64,000 nt of DNA from Oscillospiraceae bacterium (GCA_902790375.1 CADARY010000014.1:1-64000), one strand, 5' to 3'. Positions 34,303 through 42,680 are shown, counted from the stretch's first letter. Program-made: numbers and translations. The notes: generated by a model not told the origin, from the letters alone.

Positions 34303-34337
34303 ATTTTATCACCGGACGCGCTCAAAAGCGTCTCAAA
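34303..34337 (-). promoter_or_regulatory. Promoter of the S15 gene with 11-bp-spaced TTTGAG repeat
   Basis: On the minus strand TTTGAGA (34337-34331), 4 nt, TTTGAGC (34326-34320), 11 nt, then TAAAAT (34308-34303) as -10 box. No -35 box is seen, as expected for an activator-dependent promoter. The layout is identical to that at 35244-35278. Confidence 0.6.
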
Positions 34338-34362
34338 TATTTCCTGTTTTTCTATTATAATG

Positions 34363-34392
34363 AAAAAAACCGGGGCGCAGAAAGCGTCCCGG
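34363..34392 (-). terminator. Terminator of response regulator 1
   Basis: CCGGGACGC / GCGCCCCGG on the minus strand, 5-nt loop, followed by seven T, starting 8 nt after the stop codon. Confidence 0.85.
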
Positions 34393-34399
34393 ATAAAAA

Positions 34400-35197
34400 T
34401 TAAGAAATATTATGGAAAAACAGTGTTCCCGCCGTCAGCTCCGCCCAGCTGTAGTTGGTCATATATTCGCCCCGATACGTGTTGACCGATGCCATATCGT
34501 CCTCCAGCATCCGGTAATAATCGCAGTCCAGCATCTCCGGACGGATCGCGAGATGCGCCCCGCGCCGGATCAGCACGTCCTCCATCCCGATCTGCCGCAG
34601 CGTCTCCCGCAGATCGCCGACAAAGTTGCGGATGCGGTGCTTCGCGTTTTTCATGTCCGCGACGTCGCCCCACAGCGCGGAGATGATCTCCTCCGCCGTG
34701 CAGGACGCTCCCTTCCGGTCGACGAGGTAGGCCAGCAGCTCCTTTGTCTGCCGCCGCGAGAATTTCAGCGGCTCTCCCTGCCAGAACACCTCAAAGCTGC
34801 CGAAGCACTGAACCCGCAGCCTCTTCGGCCGGTTGCCCGCCGTCGGCAGCGCTTCCAGCTCCGTGCGCACCTCATACGGCGTCAGCGGCTTCATGATGTA
34901 GCCCTGTGCCCGTACCCGGAAGGCGTCCAAAGCGTATTTGGGAATGTCTGTGACGAATACCACCCGCGTGTCCGGTGAGGCCGTTTTGAGCGCGACGGCA
35001 AAATCCAGCCCGGACAGCCCCGGCATTTCAATATCGCTGAACACAATGTCCGGGCGCAGGCGTTTATCCCGGATGGCGGCCAGCGCATCGGCAGCCAGCG
35101 CAAAGCACATGAGCTTCGCCTCCGGCACAGCCTCCCGGATGGCCTGTTCCGTGTCCCGCAAGATCTTCGGTTCGTCATCTATGGCAAAGATCAGCAT
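34400..35197 (-). CDS. Response regulator, receiver plus SARP-like DNA-binding domain (copy 1)
   Basis: 265 residues from MLIFAIDDEPK, ribosome site AGAGAGGAAA. Residues 1-120 are a receiver domain: acidic pair DDE, phospho-acceptor Asp in DIVFSDIEMPG, Thr/Lys switch residues ending in YIMKPLTP. From about 133, LRVQCFGSFEVFWQGEPLKFSRRQTKELLAYLVDRKG starts a winged helix of the OmpR/SARP kind, with recognition segment NAKHRIRNFVGDLRETLR. The last ~45 residues (DCDYYRMLEDDMASVNTYRGEYM) look like the start of a bacterial transcriptional activation domain that stops early. It has a paralogue at 35639. Its own promoter carries the TTTGAG repeat, so it is probably autoregulated or controlled by its paralogue. 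Confidence 0.87.
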   Translation of the reverse strand: MLIFAIDDEPKILRDTEQAIREAVPEAKLMCFALAADALAAIRDKRLRPDIVFSDIEMPGLSGLDFAVALKTASPDTRVVFVTDIPKYALDAFRVRAQGYIMKPLTPYEVRTELEALPTAGNRPKRLRVQCFGSFEVFWQGEPLKFSRRQTKELLAYLVDRKGASCTAEEIISALWGDVADMKNAKHRIRNFVGDLRETLRQIGMEDVLIRRGAHLAIRPEMLDCDYYRMLEDDMASVNTYRGEYMTNYSWAELTAGTLFFHNIS

Positions 35198-35243
35198 GGT
35201 GTTTCCTCTCTCTTCAGCAAGGGATGATCTCCTTTTCGACATC

Positions 35244-35278
35244 ATCATAACACCCGGGGCGCTCAAAATAGTCTCAAA
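35244..35278 (-). promoter_or_regulatory. Promoter of response regulator 1 with 11-bp-spaced TTTGAG repeat
   Basis: TTTGAGA (35278-35272), 4 nt, TTTGAGC (35267-35261), 11 nt, TATGAT (35249-35244), giving a ~40-nt leader. Heptamers with 11-bp period next to a -10 box are what SARP/OmpR-type activators bind. Confidence 0.6.
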
Positions 35279-35303
35279 TTCCCTGTTCTGGGCGAATTTT
35301 GTT

Positions 35304-35336
35304 AAAAAAAATCCGGGGCACGATCTGCGCCCCGGA
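35304..35336 (-). terminator. Terminator upstream of response regulator 1
   Basis: TCCGGGGC / GCCCCGGA on the minus strand with eight T after it. It lies between the two regulator genes and closes the upstream unit a second time, after the element at 35386-35574. Confidence 0.75.
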
Positions 35337-35385
35337 AAATCTTACATGGGTATCGGCTTTCATCAGCAAGTACCAGCTCTCGATC

Positions 35386-35574
35386 TGTCATTGCGAACCC
35401 GCCTGAGGTGTAAGTTCGCGTTAGCCAAATCAAAGATTTGGACGCTCACTTAAGTGACCGATGTCACTGGTGTGGCAATCCGTACTCCCTGCGGTCAGCA
35501 GGCATCTGTAATTCGTAGTGCCTCCGGCGGGCGGATTCCCACGTCAGTGTTGCGACACTGGCTCGGAATGACGG
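35386..35574. repeat. Decayed copy of the TGTCATTGCG palindromic element
   Basis: It begins TGTCATTGCGAAC and ends TCGGAATGACGGG. The interior has GTGACCGATGTCAC, GTGTGGCAATCCG and CGGATTCCCACGTC, the same building blocks as at 27902-28030, with extra sequence in the left half. It lies between the two paralogous regulator genes. Confidence 0.65.
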
Positions 35575-35602
35575 GAGTGGAATGAACAGGTACGACGCCG
35601 GT

Positions 35603-35633
35603 AAAAAAGTCCGGGACGCACACCGCGCCCCGG
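35603..35633 (-). terminator. Terminator of response regulator 2
   Basis: CCGGGGCGC / GCGTCCCGG on the minus strand, then ACTTTTTT, 6 nt past the stop codon. Its arms are the same as those of the terminator of the paralogous gene at 34363-34392, so gene and terminator were duplicated together. Confidence 0.85.
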
Positions 35634-35638
35634 AAAAC

Positions 35639-36439
35639 TTACGACAGCTCGTGAAAATACAGCGTCCCCGCCGTCAGCTCCGCCCAGCTGTAATTGCTCA
35701 TGTATTCGCCCCGGAAGGCGTTGACTGCCGCCATATCGCCCGCCAGCATCCGGTAATAATCGCAGTCCAGCAGCTCCGGGCGGATCGAGATATGCGCCCC
35801 GCGGCGGATCAGCACAGCTTCCATCCCGATTCGCTTCAGTGTCTCCCGCAGATCGCCGACGAGATTGCGGATCGCGTGCTTGGCGTCCTTCCTGTCGCTG
35901 CCGTCGCCCCACAGCGCTGAGATCAGTTCCTCTGACGTGCAGGCCGCGCCCTTGCGGTCAATGAGATAGGCCAGCAGCTCCTTCGTCTGTCTCCGCGCGA
36001 ATTTCAGCGGCTCCCCTTGCCAGAAAACCTCAAAGCTGCCGAAGCACTGCACCCGCAGTCTGTTTGTCTGCGGCTTCGGCGCCGTCGGCAGCTCGTCCAG
36101 CTCCTCCCGGACAAGCTCCGGCGTCAGCGGCTTCATGATATAGCCCTGGGCCCGCACCCGAAAGGCGTCCAGCGCATATTGGGAAAAGGCCGTGACAAAG
36201 ACCACCCGCGTGTCCGGAGAGGCCGTTTTGAGCGCGACGGCAAACTCCAGCCCGGAGGTGCTGGGCATCTCAATATCGCTGAACACAATGTCCGGGGACA
36301 GGCCTCCGGTCCGAATGGCGTCCAGCGCGTCAGCGGCCTTGTCGAAGGCTCTCAGCTCTGCGCCCGGCGCGGCTTCCTCGACACAGCGGCAGAGTACCCG
36401 CAGGGCCTTGGGTTCATCGTCTATGGCAAAAATCATCAT
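35639..36439 (-). CDS. Response regulator, receiver plus SARP-like DNA-binding domain (copy 2)
   Basis: 266 residues. The ATG overlaps the TGA of the histidine kinase gene (ATGA), with GGGAGG upstream, so the two are translationally coupled. Residues and domains match copy 1 almost throughout: receiver with DIVFSDIEMPSTSG, YIMKPLTP, then LRVQCFGSFEVFWQGEPLKFARRQTKELLAYLIDRKG, recognition segment DAKHAIRNLVGDLRETLK and the short activation-domain-like end NAFRGEYMSNYSWAELTAG. This copy is the direct partner of the kinase. It would bind the 11-bp-spaced heptamers found at the S15 and copy-1 promoters; that is inference from the fold. Confidence 0.87.
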   Translation of the reverse strand: MMIFAIDDEPKALRVLCRCVEEAAPGAELRAFDKAADALDAIRTGGLSPDIVFSDIEMPSTSGLEFAVALKTASPDTRVVFVTAFSQYALDAFRVRAQGYIMKPLTPELVREELDELPTAPKPQTNRLRVQCFGSFEVFWQGEPLKFARRQTKELLAYLIDRKGAACTSEELISALWGDGSDRKDAKHAIRNLVGDLRETLKRIGMEAVLIRRGAHISIRPELLDCDYYRMLAGDMAAVNAFRGEYMSNYSWAELTAGTLYFHELS

Positions 36440-37830
36440 CGTTTGTTTGCCTCCCTGGGCAATGTGATGGTCACGGCGGTCCCCGCGCCGTGCGCGGATT
36501 CGACGCGCAGGCTGCCGCCGCACATCTGGGCAAGCCGTTCCCGCACATTCTGGATACCCACATGGGATTTCCCGGGATCCTTCTTCTGCTTTTCCGGATC
36601 AAAGCCGGGGCCGTTGTCGGTCACGGTGATCTCATAGCGGTCGGCGTATTCCCTGGTGGAAATGACCACCTCGCCCCGGCCGTCGGCATTGCCGCGCACG
36701 CCGTGGCGCACGGCGTTCTCCACGATGGGCTGCAGGGTCAGGATCGGCAGCGTAAAGGATTGGCACGGAATGTCGTAGCGCACGCTCAGCTTGTCCTCAA
36801 AGCGCATCTGCTCCAGCGCGAGATACTCCCTGGTATGCTCCAGCTCTCTTGCGAAGGGGATGGGGGCGTTCGTCTGCAGGGCGTCCATGTTCCCGCGCAG
36901 GTAATTGGCAAACTGCACCGTGGCCTCTTCCGCCTGAGCCGGGTCGGAGCGGCAGAGCGACTGGATCACCGTGAGGGAGTTATACAGAAAATGGGGCTGG
37001 ATCTGGGTCATCATGATCTGAATCCGCTGCTCGGCCTGCAGCGCCCGCTCGTGCTCCCGCACGAACTGGAGATGCAGCCAGATATAATTGATCACGCAGT
37101 CAATGACGGCGGCGAGGATGAAGTAGGACACGGGCTGGTCGAAGTCATAGGTGTTGAAGTCCAGCGCCAGCGCGCCGATAATGAGCTCGAACATCAGTAC
37201 CGGCAGCCAGGTCTCCCGGCGCGTCTCCGGCTCGAACACGCGCACCGTCAGCAGGAGCCAGTAGCTGAGGAGAACCGCGCCGACATAGAAGCTCGTGTCA
37301 GACAGGGGGCCCCCGTTGTAATGGTTGTCCCAGGTGATTCGAAAGCAGACGGGCGAAAACAGCGCCGTGGCGTATATTGCGGCATTTATGCCCACAAGCG
37401 CCCAGACCCACCCGAATTTCTTCTCCGGCGCCATGATGCGCAGAAAAAGCGCCAGCACCACCGGGCGCACAACATAGCCGTAGATCGCCGTCAGCGTCCG
37501 TGCAAACGGCCGCGCCTGCCCGATCATCAGGCGGTATTCCAGATGATCCTGGAGCAAAAGACTGAACACCACGGCGACAATGATCCCCATGATCCGCTTG
37601 AGATCAGGGCGGATATAGGCGTCGATATTCACGATCACCGCCAGCAGGCCCAGCAGCGCCAGCGCGGGCAGCAGCGCCAGCGTCGCTACATAGTTCTCGA
37701 CTATGAAAACACACAGCTCGTGATGGTGAAAAACAAGCGCCCACACCGCGAACAGGATGGTCGCCGCGACCAGCGCCGCGATGGCCGTTAATCTGCCGCG
37801 ATTGCGTGTCTCTTCCCGCTTCGAAACCAT
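36436..37830 (-). CDS. LytS-type sensor histidine kinase
   Basis: 464 residues, ribosome site GAGGAGACG. The N-terminal ~250 residues hold six or seven membrane helices with short loops and no large outer domain. A short coil (REHERALQAEQRIQIM) leads to the His_kinase domain (PF06580): MTQIQPHFLYNSLTVIQSL with the phospho-acceptor His, then LQPIVENAVRHGVRG (N box), DNGPGFD (G1) and GIQNVRERLAQMCGG. These kinases usually respond to peptides or cell-envelope changes. It forms an operon with response regulator 2 (4-nt overlap) and sits at the head of the exported-peptidase array. Confidence 0.9.
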   Translation of the reverse strand: MVSKREETRNRGRLTAIAALVAATILFAVWALVFHHHELCVFIVENYVATLALLPALALLGLLAVIVNIDAYIRPDLKRIMGIIVAVVFSLLLQDHLEYRLMIGQARPFARTLTAIYGYVVRPVVLALFLRIMAPEKKFGWVWALVGINAAIYATALFSPVCFRITWDNHYNGGPLSDTSFYVGAVLLSYWLLLTVRVFEPETRRETWLPVLMFELIIGALALDFNTYDFDQPVSYFILAAVIDCVINYIWLHLQFVREHERALQAEQRIQIMMTQIQPHFLYNSLTVIQSLCRSDPAQAEEATVQFANYLRGNMDALQTNAPIPFARELEHTREYLALEQMRFEDKLSVRYDIPCQSFTLPILTLQPIVENAVRHGVRGNADGRGEVVISTREYADRYEITVTDNGPGFDPEKQKKDPGKSHVGIQNVRERLAQMCGGSLRVESAHGAGTAVTITLPREANKR

Positions 37831-38230
37831 AGGCCCGTCTCCTCACTGATGATTGCTTTTTCCATGGGGCGTTTCGTTCACCTCAGGCGTTATATTGCTC
37901 CCCAATAAACTCTTGAATTTGTTGGGGAGCAATTTTGCCATGCTTCGCGGTTGCCCCGCCGGGGGCGAGCGAAACGGCAATTCAATAATACCACATTCCG
38001 TCTGGAGCAGTAAACTGCTCAGTTTTTCCAGGCAGTTAATCACTTTGCGCTGAGCGTGATATTCCTGCCGGTCTTCTCCAGGCATCCACGCCCGCGGGCA
38101 CATCATCCCGAAAGAGCTTGAGCCGGATGGAGAGCTTTGGAGAGGGCTGAGTCGATGACAAGCTGCTGGCCATGGTATCGTTAAGATCAAGCGGTCATAG
38201 ATTGGCTGGAACCCGATAGAGCATCGAGAT
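37831..38230. other. Gene-free stretch with palindrome
   Basis: It contains a perfect 12-bp palindrome ATTGCTCCCCAA / TTGGGGAGCAAT (37894-37905, 37922-37933), part of an element related to 3339-3390. A minus-strand frame of 115 codons crosses it but has no ribosome site and no recognisable domain. The promoter of the kinase gene should lie here; I could not assign it. Confidence 0.5.
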
Positions 38231-38779
38231 TCACAATTCCTTTTTTACAGAATCGATTATGGTATCAACATCAGCTCCGATAATATCAAGCCCTGTGGCT
38301 TTGATCAGCCTGAATTCCGGGATACCGTAAAAAGTCTGCGCCAGCGCTTTGACGTATCCGGCTCCGTATTCTTCAGGGAAGGTATTCCCGCCGACAGTTG
38401 TGACATATGTCAGACATTTCGCCCTGCACAAGCCGGTGGGTATCCCTTCCGGCGTATAGTAAAACGTGATTCCCCGGACATTGATCTGCTCGAAATATTG
38501 CTTTAATACCGCGGGAAAAGACAGATCCCAAAATGGCGCGGCAATTATGATACGATCCGCTTCGGCGAATTGCTTTGCCAGCTCAAACATGGGATCACTG
38601 AAATCCCGATCAGCAATCAGCCGGTCACGCCTGTTGAGGAAATCTTCATCAACAATCGGAAAGTGGATTGAGTTCAGATATAGTTCCTCGTATGGTTCAT
38701 TCAATTTTAACAGCAGATAATCTGCCAGCTCTTTTGTTCTCGATTCTTTCCTGACACACGCATTGATAAAAAGTACCAT
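38231..38779 (-). CDS. NAD(P)H-dependent FMN oxidoreductase, azoreductase-like
   Basis: 182 residues from the second ATG of an ATGATG pair, 6 nt after AGGAGG. Flavodoxin-like fold: VLFINACVRKESRTKELADYLL (phosphate loop), IIIAAPFWDLSFPAVLKQYFEQI (the AcpD/AzoR and quinone-reductase signature) and YVTTVGGNTFPEE (second flavin loop). This family reduces quinones, azo bonds or nitro groups with FMN in the cytoplasm. It is a stand-alone gene with its own promoter. Confidence 0.82.
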   Translation of the reverse strand: MVLFINACVRKESRTKELADYLLLKLNEPYEELYLNSIHFPIVDEDFLNRRDRLIADRDFSDPMFELAKQFAEADRIIIAAPFWDLSFPAVLKQYFEQINVRGITFYYTPEGIPTGLCRAKCLTYVTTVGGNTFPEEYGAGYVKALAQTFYGIPEFRLIKATGLDIIGADVDTIIDSVKKEL

Positions 38780-38959
38780 CATTGTCCTCCTTTGATCAAA
38801 TCCCGAGTTGCGGAAGAATTTTCGACGAAGCAATCCGGTGTTCAGCCGGATAGACCAGCGCCGCCACAGACAGACGCGGCCCAGCCTTCTCACGTCAGGT
38901 CAGGGGAGCGGAAGCCTGCCAGCGCAGCGGGATCGAAAATCCCACTGTCGGATAGAAGC

Positions 38960-38988
38960 ATTATAGCACAGGAGGACTCCCGTGTCAG
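38960..38988 (-). promoter_or_regulatory. Promoter of the azoreductase-like gene
   Basis: CTGACA (38988-38983), 17-bp spacer, TATAAT (38965-38960) on the minus strand, giving a leader of about 170 nt. Confidence 0.65.
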
Positions 38989-39070
38989 CGCCATGAAGGT
39001 GCCGGAATAGTGAAATTTTTAAAAAGCCGGTAGAAATCCAAAGCTGTTTCATATATAATCAGCATATATC

Positions 39071-39253
39071 ATGTTTCTGCATTATCCGCCGACGAGCATC
39101 CCGGAGGACGAGCGCTTGTTTACCGCCATGGCGGAGGAGTACGGGGCGGAGCAGGTCGTTTATGCGCACAGCCGCGGGGAGAGCCGTTTCCATGACCGTA
39201 TCCCGGGAGAAAAACGGGATTCGATACAGCCTTGCTTCCGGAGATTATCTTAA
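39071..39253 (+). pseudogene. Metallophosphoesterase, C-terminal stump
   Basis: FLHYPPTSIPEDERLFTAMAEEY and EQVVYAHSRGESRFHD match the C-terminal half of clostridial calcineurin-like phosphoesterases, although the metal-binding GHxH motif here reads AHSR. A frame change follows: the family sequence continues as EKNGIRYSLASGDYL in another frame. The gene is then cut by the MITE that starts at 39254, and the N-terminal domain with the other metal ligands is missing. Three independent lesions show that it is dead. Confidence 0.7.
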
Positions 39254-39365
39254 AGGCAACACCGCACAATCCGCCTTCGGCATCTCCTGGAAAATTTGTG
39301 TCCTGATTTCGTCACTTTTTCTTGAGGTACACAAAGTACATCTGCGAAAAAGTGCGGTATTGCCT
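39254..39365. repeat. MITE-like element, 112 bp, with 13-bp terminal inverted repeats
   Basis: Ends AGGCAACACCGCA / TGCGGTATTGCCT (one mismatch), with an inner stem CACTTTTTC / GAAAAAGTG. It begins exactly where similarity to metallophosphoesterase stops, so insertion into that gene is likely. Confidence 0.65.
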
Positions 39366-39420
39366 AAATGGAAGCCGATGCAGGTTTTGGAATCATACAA
39401 GGAGCGAATGAGGTGAGTAT

Positions 39421-40008
39421 ATGTCTTTGATTGATGCAGCGATCGACTATGTGGATTTACTGTTTCGGGATAATGCCGGCGGGCATGACGCCGCGCATAC
39501 CCTGCGTGTCTATCAAAACGCAATGCTGATTGCCCAGCAGGAACCCGACTGCGATCTGGAAACGGTAGCGTTGAGCGCTCTGCTTCACGACGCAGACGAT
39601 CACAAGCTGTTCCATACAGAGAACAATGCCAACGCAAGATCATTTTTGACGCAGCACGATGTTGATTCAAATAAGATAGAACGTATCTGCAAAGCAATTA
39701 ACGCTGTTTCATTCAGCCAGAACAGGGGGAAACGCCCGGACAGCCTGGAAGGGATGATCGTTCAGGACGCAGATCGTCTCGATGCCATCGGCGCGATCGG
39801 GATTGCTCGAACCTTTGCGTTCGGCGGTGAGCACGGCAGACCTTTGGAAGCGACGCTTCAGCATTTCCAGGATAAGCTGCTGCTATTAAAAGATGAGATG
39901 AACACCGAGACAGCAAAGAGAATCGCCGAAAGCCGACACCTCTTCATGGTGAGCTTCTTACAGGAATTTGATGAGGAGACAAAAGCTGCCCGCCCGGGAA
40001 GCTCGTAA
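39421..40008 (+). CDS. HD-domain phosphohydrolase
   Basis: 195 residues, ribosome site GAGGTGAGT. The metal site is clear: GGHDAAHTLRVYQNA (first His), LLHDADDHK (His-Asp pair) and VQDADRLDAIGAIGIART (late Asp). This is the YedJ/YpgQ-like branch, soluble nucleotide or pyrophosphate hydrolases of about 200 residues. Substrate unknown. It stands alone between the MITE and the convergent PEP-synthase-like gene, and could in part use the promoter of the dead phosphoesterase (TATAAT near 39052). Confidence 0.85.
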   Translation: MSLIDAAIDYVDLLFRDNAGGHDAAHTLRVYQNAMLIAQQEPDCDLETVALSALLHDADDHKLFHTENNANARSFLTQHDVDSNKIERICKAINAVSFSQNRGKRPDSLEGMIVQDADRLDAIGAIGIARTFAFGGEHGRPLEATLQHFQDKLLLLKDEMNTETAKRIAESRHLFMVSFLQEFDEETKAARPGSS

Positions 40009-40012
40009 ACGC

Positions 40013-40058
40013 AAAAAACGCCCGCCGACTGCTTCCATTTCAAAGCAGCCGACGGGTG
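40013..40058 (-). terminator. Terminator of the pyrG-gltBD operon
   Basis: On the minus strand CACCCGTCGGCTGCTT pairs with AAGCAGTCGGCGGGCG and is followed by six T. It lies 34 nt after the last gene of the operon. A near-identical copy is at 63195-63240. Confidence 0.85.
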
Positions 40059-40091
40059 TAAATTATACGAAGATGCGGGCAACGGCATATT

Positions 40092-42680
40092 TTAACGGGA
40101 CAAACGGACTCTCCGTGCAACAAGAAAACGCTCACTGGAAAGGTCGTAATACTCCCACACTTCGCCGGACTGTATCTGATGCAAGTAGATGACATTCTCC
40201 ATGCCGTCAGGTGAATCGACAAGCTCCGCAAGGTCATTCCCGGCTTTGAGCTCCTGCTCCCGGAAAACGCGCGTGCTCGCCCCTTCAAAGACTGCCGAGT
40301 ACAGAATTTCCGCCTCCACAAGATCCTGAAAGATGTGACTGCCGTAGCTGAGCTCGGGCATATATCCGGCCCGGCGGTCCGCGACCTCCAGGATCGTGTC
40401 AAACTCGCTGATGTCGGAAAACTCCGTCGGCACTCCGAGCTCCGGGGAACTCGTGCAGATCCTGCCGGGCGTGATGAGAAGCATGCGTTTATTCTGTCCG
40501 CGCAGACGCCAGTTGATGGCTGAGAGCATCTGTTTGACACGGTACTTGTCACGATAGGGCAGGTTGTAGTAGGCGACCGGATCCACATATACCAGAACGT
40601 CCAGGGGAAAGCTGCGGGAAAAGCCCATGGAGGTGCCGACGGTCTCAATCAGAATATCTTCATCTTTTAAGTTCGCCGGGATGGATACCTTGTCGCCGGT
40701 ACGGGTCAGCTGCAGGGGGCGGCACTGCAGCAGGCTGATCACATACTCGCCTGTTGAGGCGCAGTTGATGGTGTACTCAATATCGACCGGATAGGCGTAG
40801 GTATCCTGCAGCAGGCGCAGGATCTCGCCCATATCCCGCATTAGATTTCTGTTGTTTACAATCCCTTCGCAGGAGACGTACAGCACATCCTCACGGATGC
40901 CCTGCTCCCGCAGGATCGTTTCCGTCTCCCTGTCATGGGAATAGAGAAGAGCGCTCAGATAGGGGGGAAGCGCCGCGCGGATACTCTCGGCGTCCCGGCT
41001 TTCCACGCCGTCGGACGTATCGCTGACCACATCCACAAGGCGCTGGGAGAACTGGTGTCGATCTGCTGAGGAGGTCTGCCACACGACAGAGGGCTTGTCC
41101 AGCGCGACCATACGCGGATAGGAGCCGGTGCGGCGATCAACCGCGGCGGTACCGAGGCCGCACACCAGGCGGAGCATACCCTTCTCGGGATGATCGACCC
41201 CGAAGCGGTAGGGACTTGAGGAATAGCCGACGCCCGCTGCACACGGCATGAAAAAGCCCTCATAATGAGAGCCGGAAACCCGCTGGACAAGGATTCCCAT
41301 CTGCTCATCCAGATGCGCAAGCCCGCGCCGCTTCCGGTAATCCAGCGCCGAGAGGCTTAGCGTACTGGCATAGACGGTGCGGATAGCTGACTCAAACGCG
41401 TGCAGGCGCTCTTCCGGTGTCCCGTGATTGCTGCAGAAGACGGATTCGTATTTCCCGGCAAAGGCGTTGCCGAAGCCATCCTCGAGAATGGAGCTTGAGC
41501 GCACGATAATCGGCTCATTGCCGTAATACTCCAAAAGCTGGCGGAACTGGGTGCGCAGCGGGGATGCAAACACACCGCTGAGCAGGGCATCCGAGAAAAC
41601 CTGCGACTGAGAAAAATACCCGTCCGCCGTCTTCTGGCTGAGCTTGAGATCCCACAGGCCGTTATCCACAATGTAAGAATAAAACACGTCGGAGCCGATG
41701 TAAAAGGAATCGTGCGGCTCAATGCGCTCAAAAAGCGCCGCGTCGCGGTTCTGGATGATCTTCCTCGACAGCAGCATCCCGCAGGCCTTGCCGCCTATGA
41801 GTCCGGTGCCGATCATGCGGTCATGGATCTCAAAATAATCCTCGGGCTGAAACTGCTCTACGATCATATCCCGCATACGTTTATCGCGCGTGAGCATGAT
41901 GTCGCACATGCGGTCACACTCGCTGCGAATGTCCAGGCCCGCGTCGTATTTGACACGGGCGGCGTGGAAGAAGCGCTCCCAGCTGTCCATGCTCTGGCTG
42001 TTTTTGAGACCCTTCGCTTCGTTCAGGCTTCGGTAAAAGCGGCTGAGCTCCACGCTCTCGGAAACGGGATAAAAGCTGCCGTCTCCGAGATCGCAGCCGT
42101 AGGGCTGGGCCAGATGCGCAAGCGGCCTTTCCCAGACCTTTTCGGCCCGGAAAAAGAGCCTGTCCCGGCCTCCTGGGAAAACGTCCAGAAAGAGCTGTGT
42201 GGTGTTCGAGATAATGTCGATCGCATCGAAGGAGTGCCTGCCGCGCAGGACAGGGAAATACGCGACCGTGTCCAGAGAGAACAGGAAGGGGCACGTCAGG
42301 TGAAAGAAGTTTCCCATCATGAGATCCGTTGCCCAGGCCTCCTCCAGCTCGGAAAGGCAGTCGAAGACATAGAAAGCGCCGCGCCCTTCCCGTTCAATCA
42401 GGTTGTGGATATCCACGGTGAAGGATTCAAAGAGATGAGAAAGCGGCACATGTACTTGACGCACGCTGGGCATGGCGGGCAGGATGGGATCATGTCCGGC
42501 AAAGCGGATATACAGAATGTTCCGCCCGTCCCGGACGGCCTGCTCGGCAAAGGCTTTTGCAAAAAAGCGGAATTCATCCAGGTCGGAGACCTGCCACACC
42601 ACGTTGTCACCCAGACGAATGGAATCAAGACAGCGGTCCAGTCCCGGGATGCCGGACAGGATCGGTTCAAAAGCGGCCAT
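40092..42680 (-). CDS. PEP-synthase-like ATP-grasp protein with RecA/KaiC-like N-terminal domain
   Basis: 862 residues, ribosome site AAAGGAGGA. Residues 1-240 (ILSGIPGLDRCLDSIRLGDNVVWQV, ILYIRFAGHDP, FYVFDCLSELEEAWA) have the order of KaiC/RecA ATPases but no Walker A GKT. About 290-650 is the PPDK_N/PEP-synthase ATP-binding domain: GGKACGMLLSRKI, IVRSSSILEDGFGNAFAGKYESVFC, LDEQMGILVQRVSG. The phospho-His swivel domain with a TGGxxSHAA motif and the PEP-binding barrel of real PpsA/PpdK are absent, so pyruvate phosphorylation by itself is unlikely. It is the fourth gene of the operon after gltD (14-nt gap), which hints at a link to carbon-nitrogen balance. Function unknown. Confidence 0.75.
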   Translation of the reverse strand: MAAFEPILSGIPGLDRCLDSIRLGDNVVWQVSDLDEFRFFAKAFAEQAVRDGRNILYIRFAGHDPILPAMPSVRQVHVPLSHLFESFTVDIHNLIEREGRGAFYVFDCLSELEEAWATDLMMGNFFHLTCPFLFSLDTVAYFPVLRGRHSFDAIDIISNTTQLFLDVFPGGRDRLFFRAEKVWERPLAHLAQPYGCDLGDGSFYPVSESVELSRFYRSLNEAKGLKNSQSMDSWERFFHAARVKYDAGLDIRSECDRMCDIMLTRDKRMRDMIVEQFQPEDYFEIHDRMIGTGLIGGKACGMLLSRKIIQNRDAALFERIEPHDSFYIGSDVFYSYIVDNGLWDLKLSQKTADGYFSQSQVFSDALLSGVFASPLRTQFRQLLEYYGNEPIIVRSSSILEDGFGNAFAGKYESVFCSNHGTPEERLHAFESAIRTVYASTLSLSALDYRKRRGLAHLDEQMGILVQRVSGSHYEGFFMPCAAGVGYSSSPYRFGVDHPEKGMLRLVCGLGTAAVDRRTGSYPRMVALDKPSVVWQTSSADRHQFSQRLVDVVSDTSDGVESRDAESIRAALPPYLSALLYSHDRETETILREQGIREDVLYVSCEGIVNNRNLMRDMGEILRLLQDTYAYPVDIEYTINCASTGEYVISLLQCRPLQLTRTGDKVSIPANLKDEDILIETVGTSMGFSRSFPLDVLVYVDPVAYYNLPYRDKYRVKQMLSAINWRLRGQNKRMLLITPGRICTSSPELGVPTEFSDISEFDTILEVADRRAGYMPELSYGSHIFQDLVEAEILYSAVFEGASTRVFREQELKAGNDLAELVDSPDGMENVIYLHQIQSGEVWEYYDLSSERFLVARRVRLSR

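Noticed and set aside
37843-38190. 115-codon minus-strand frame upstream of the histidine kinase
   Set aside because: Runs through the palindromic element at 37894-37933, lacks a ribosome site and has no domain I recognise.
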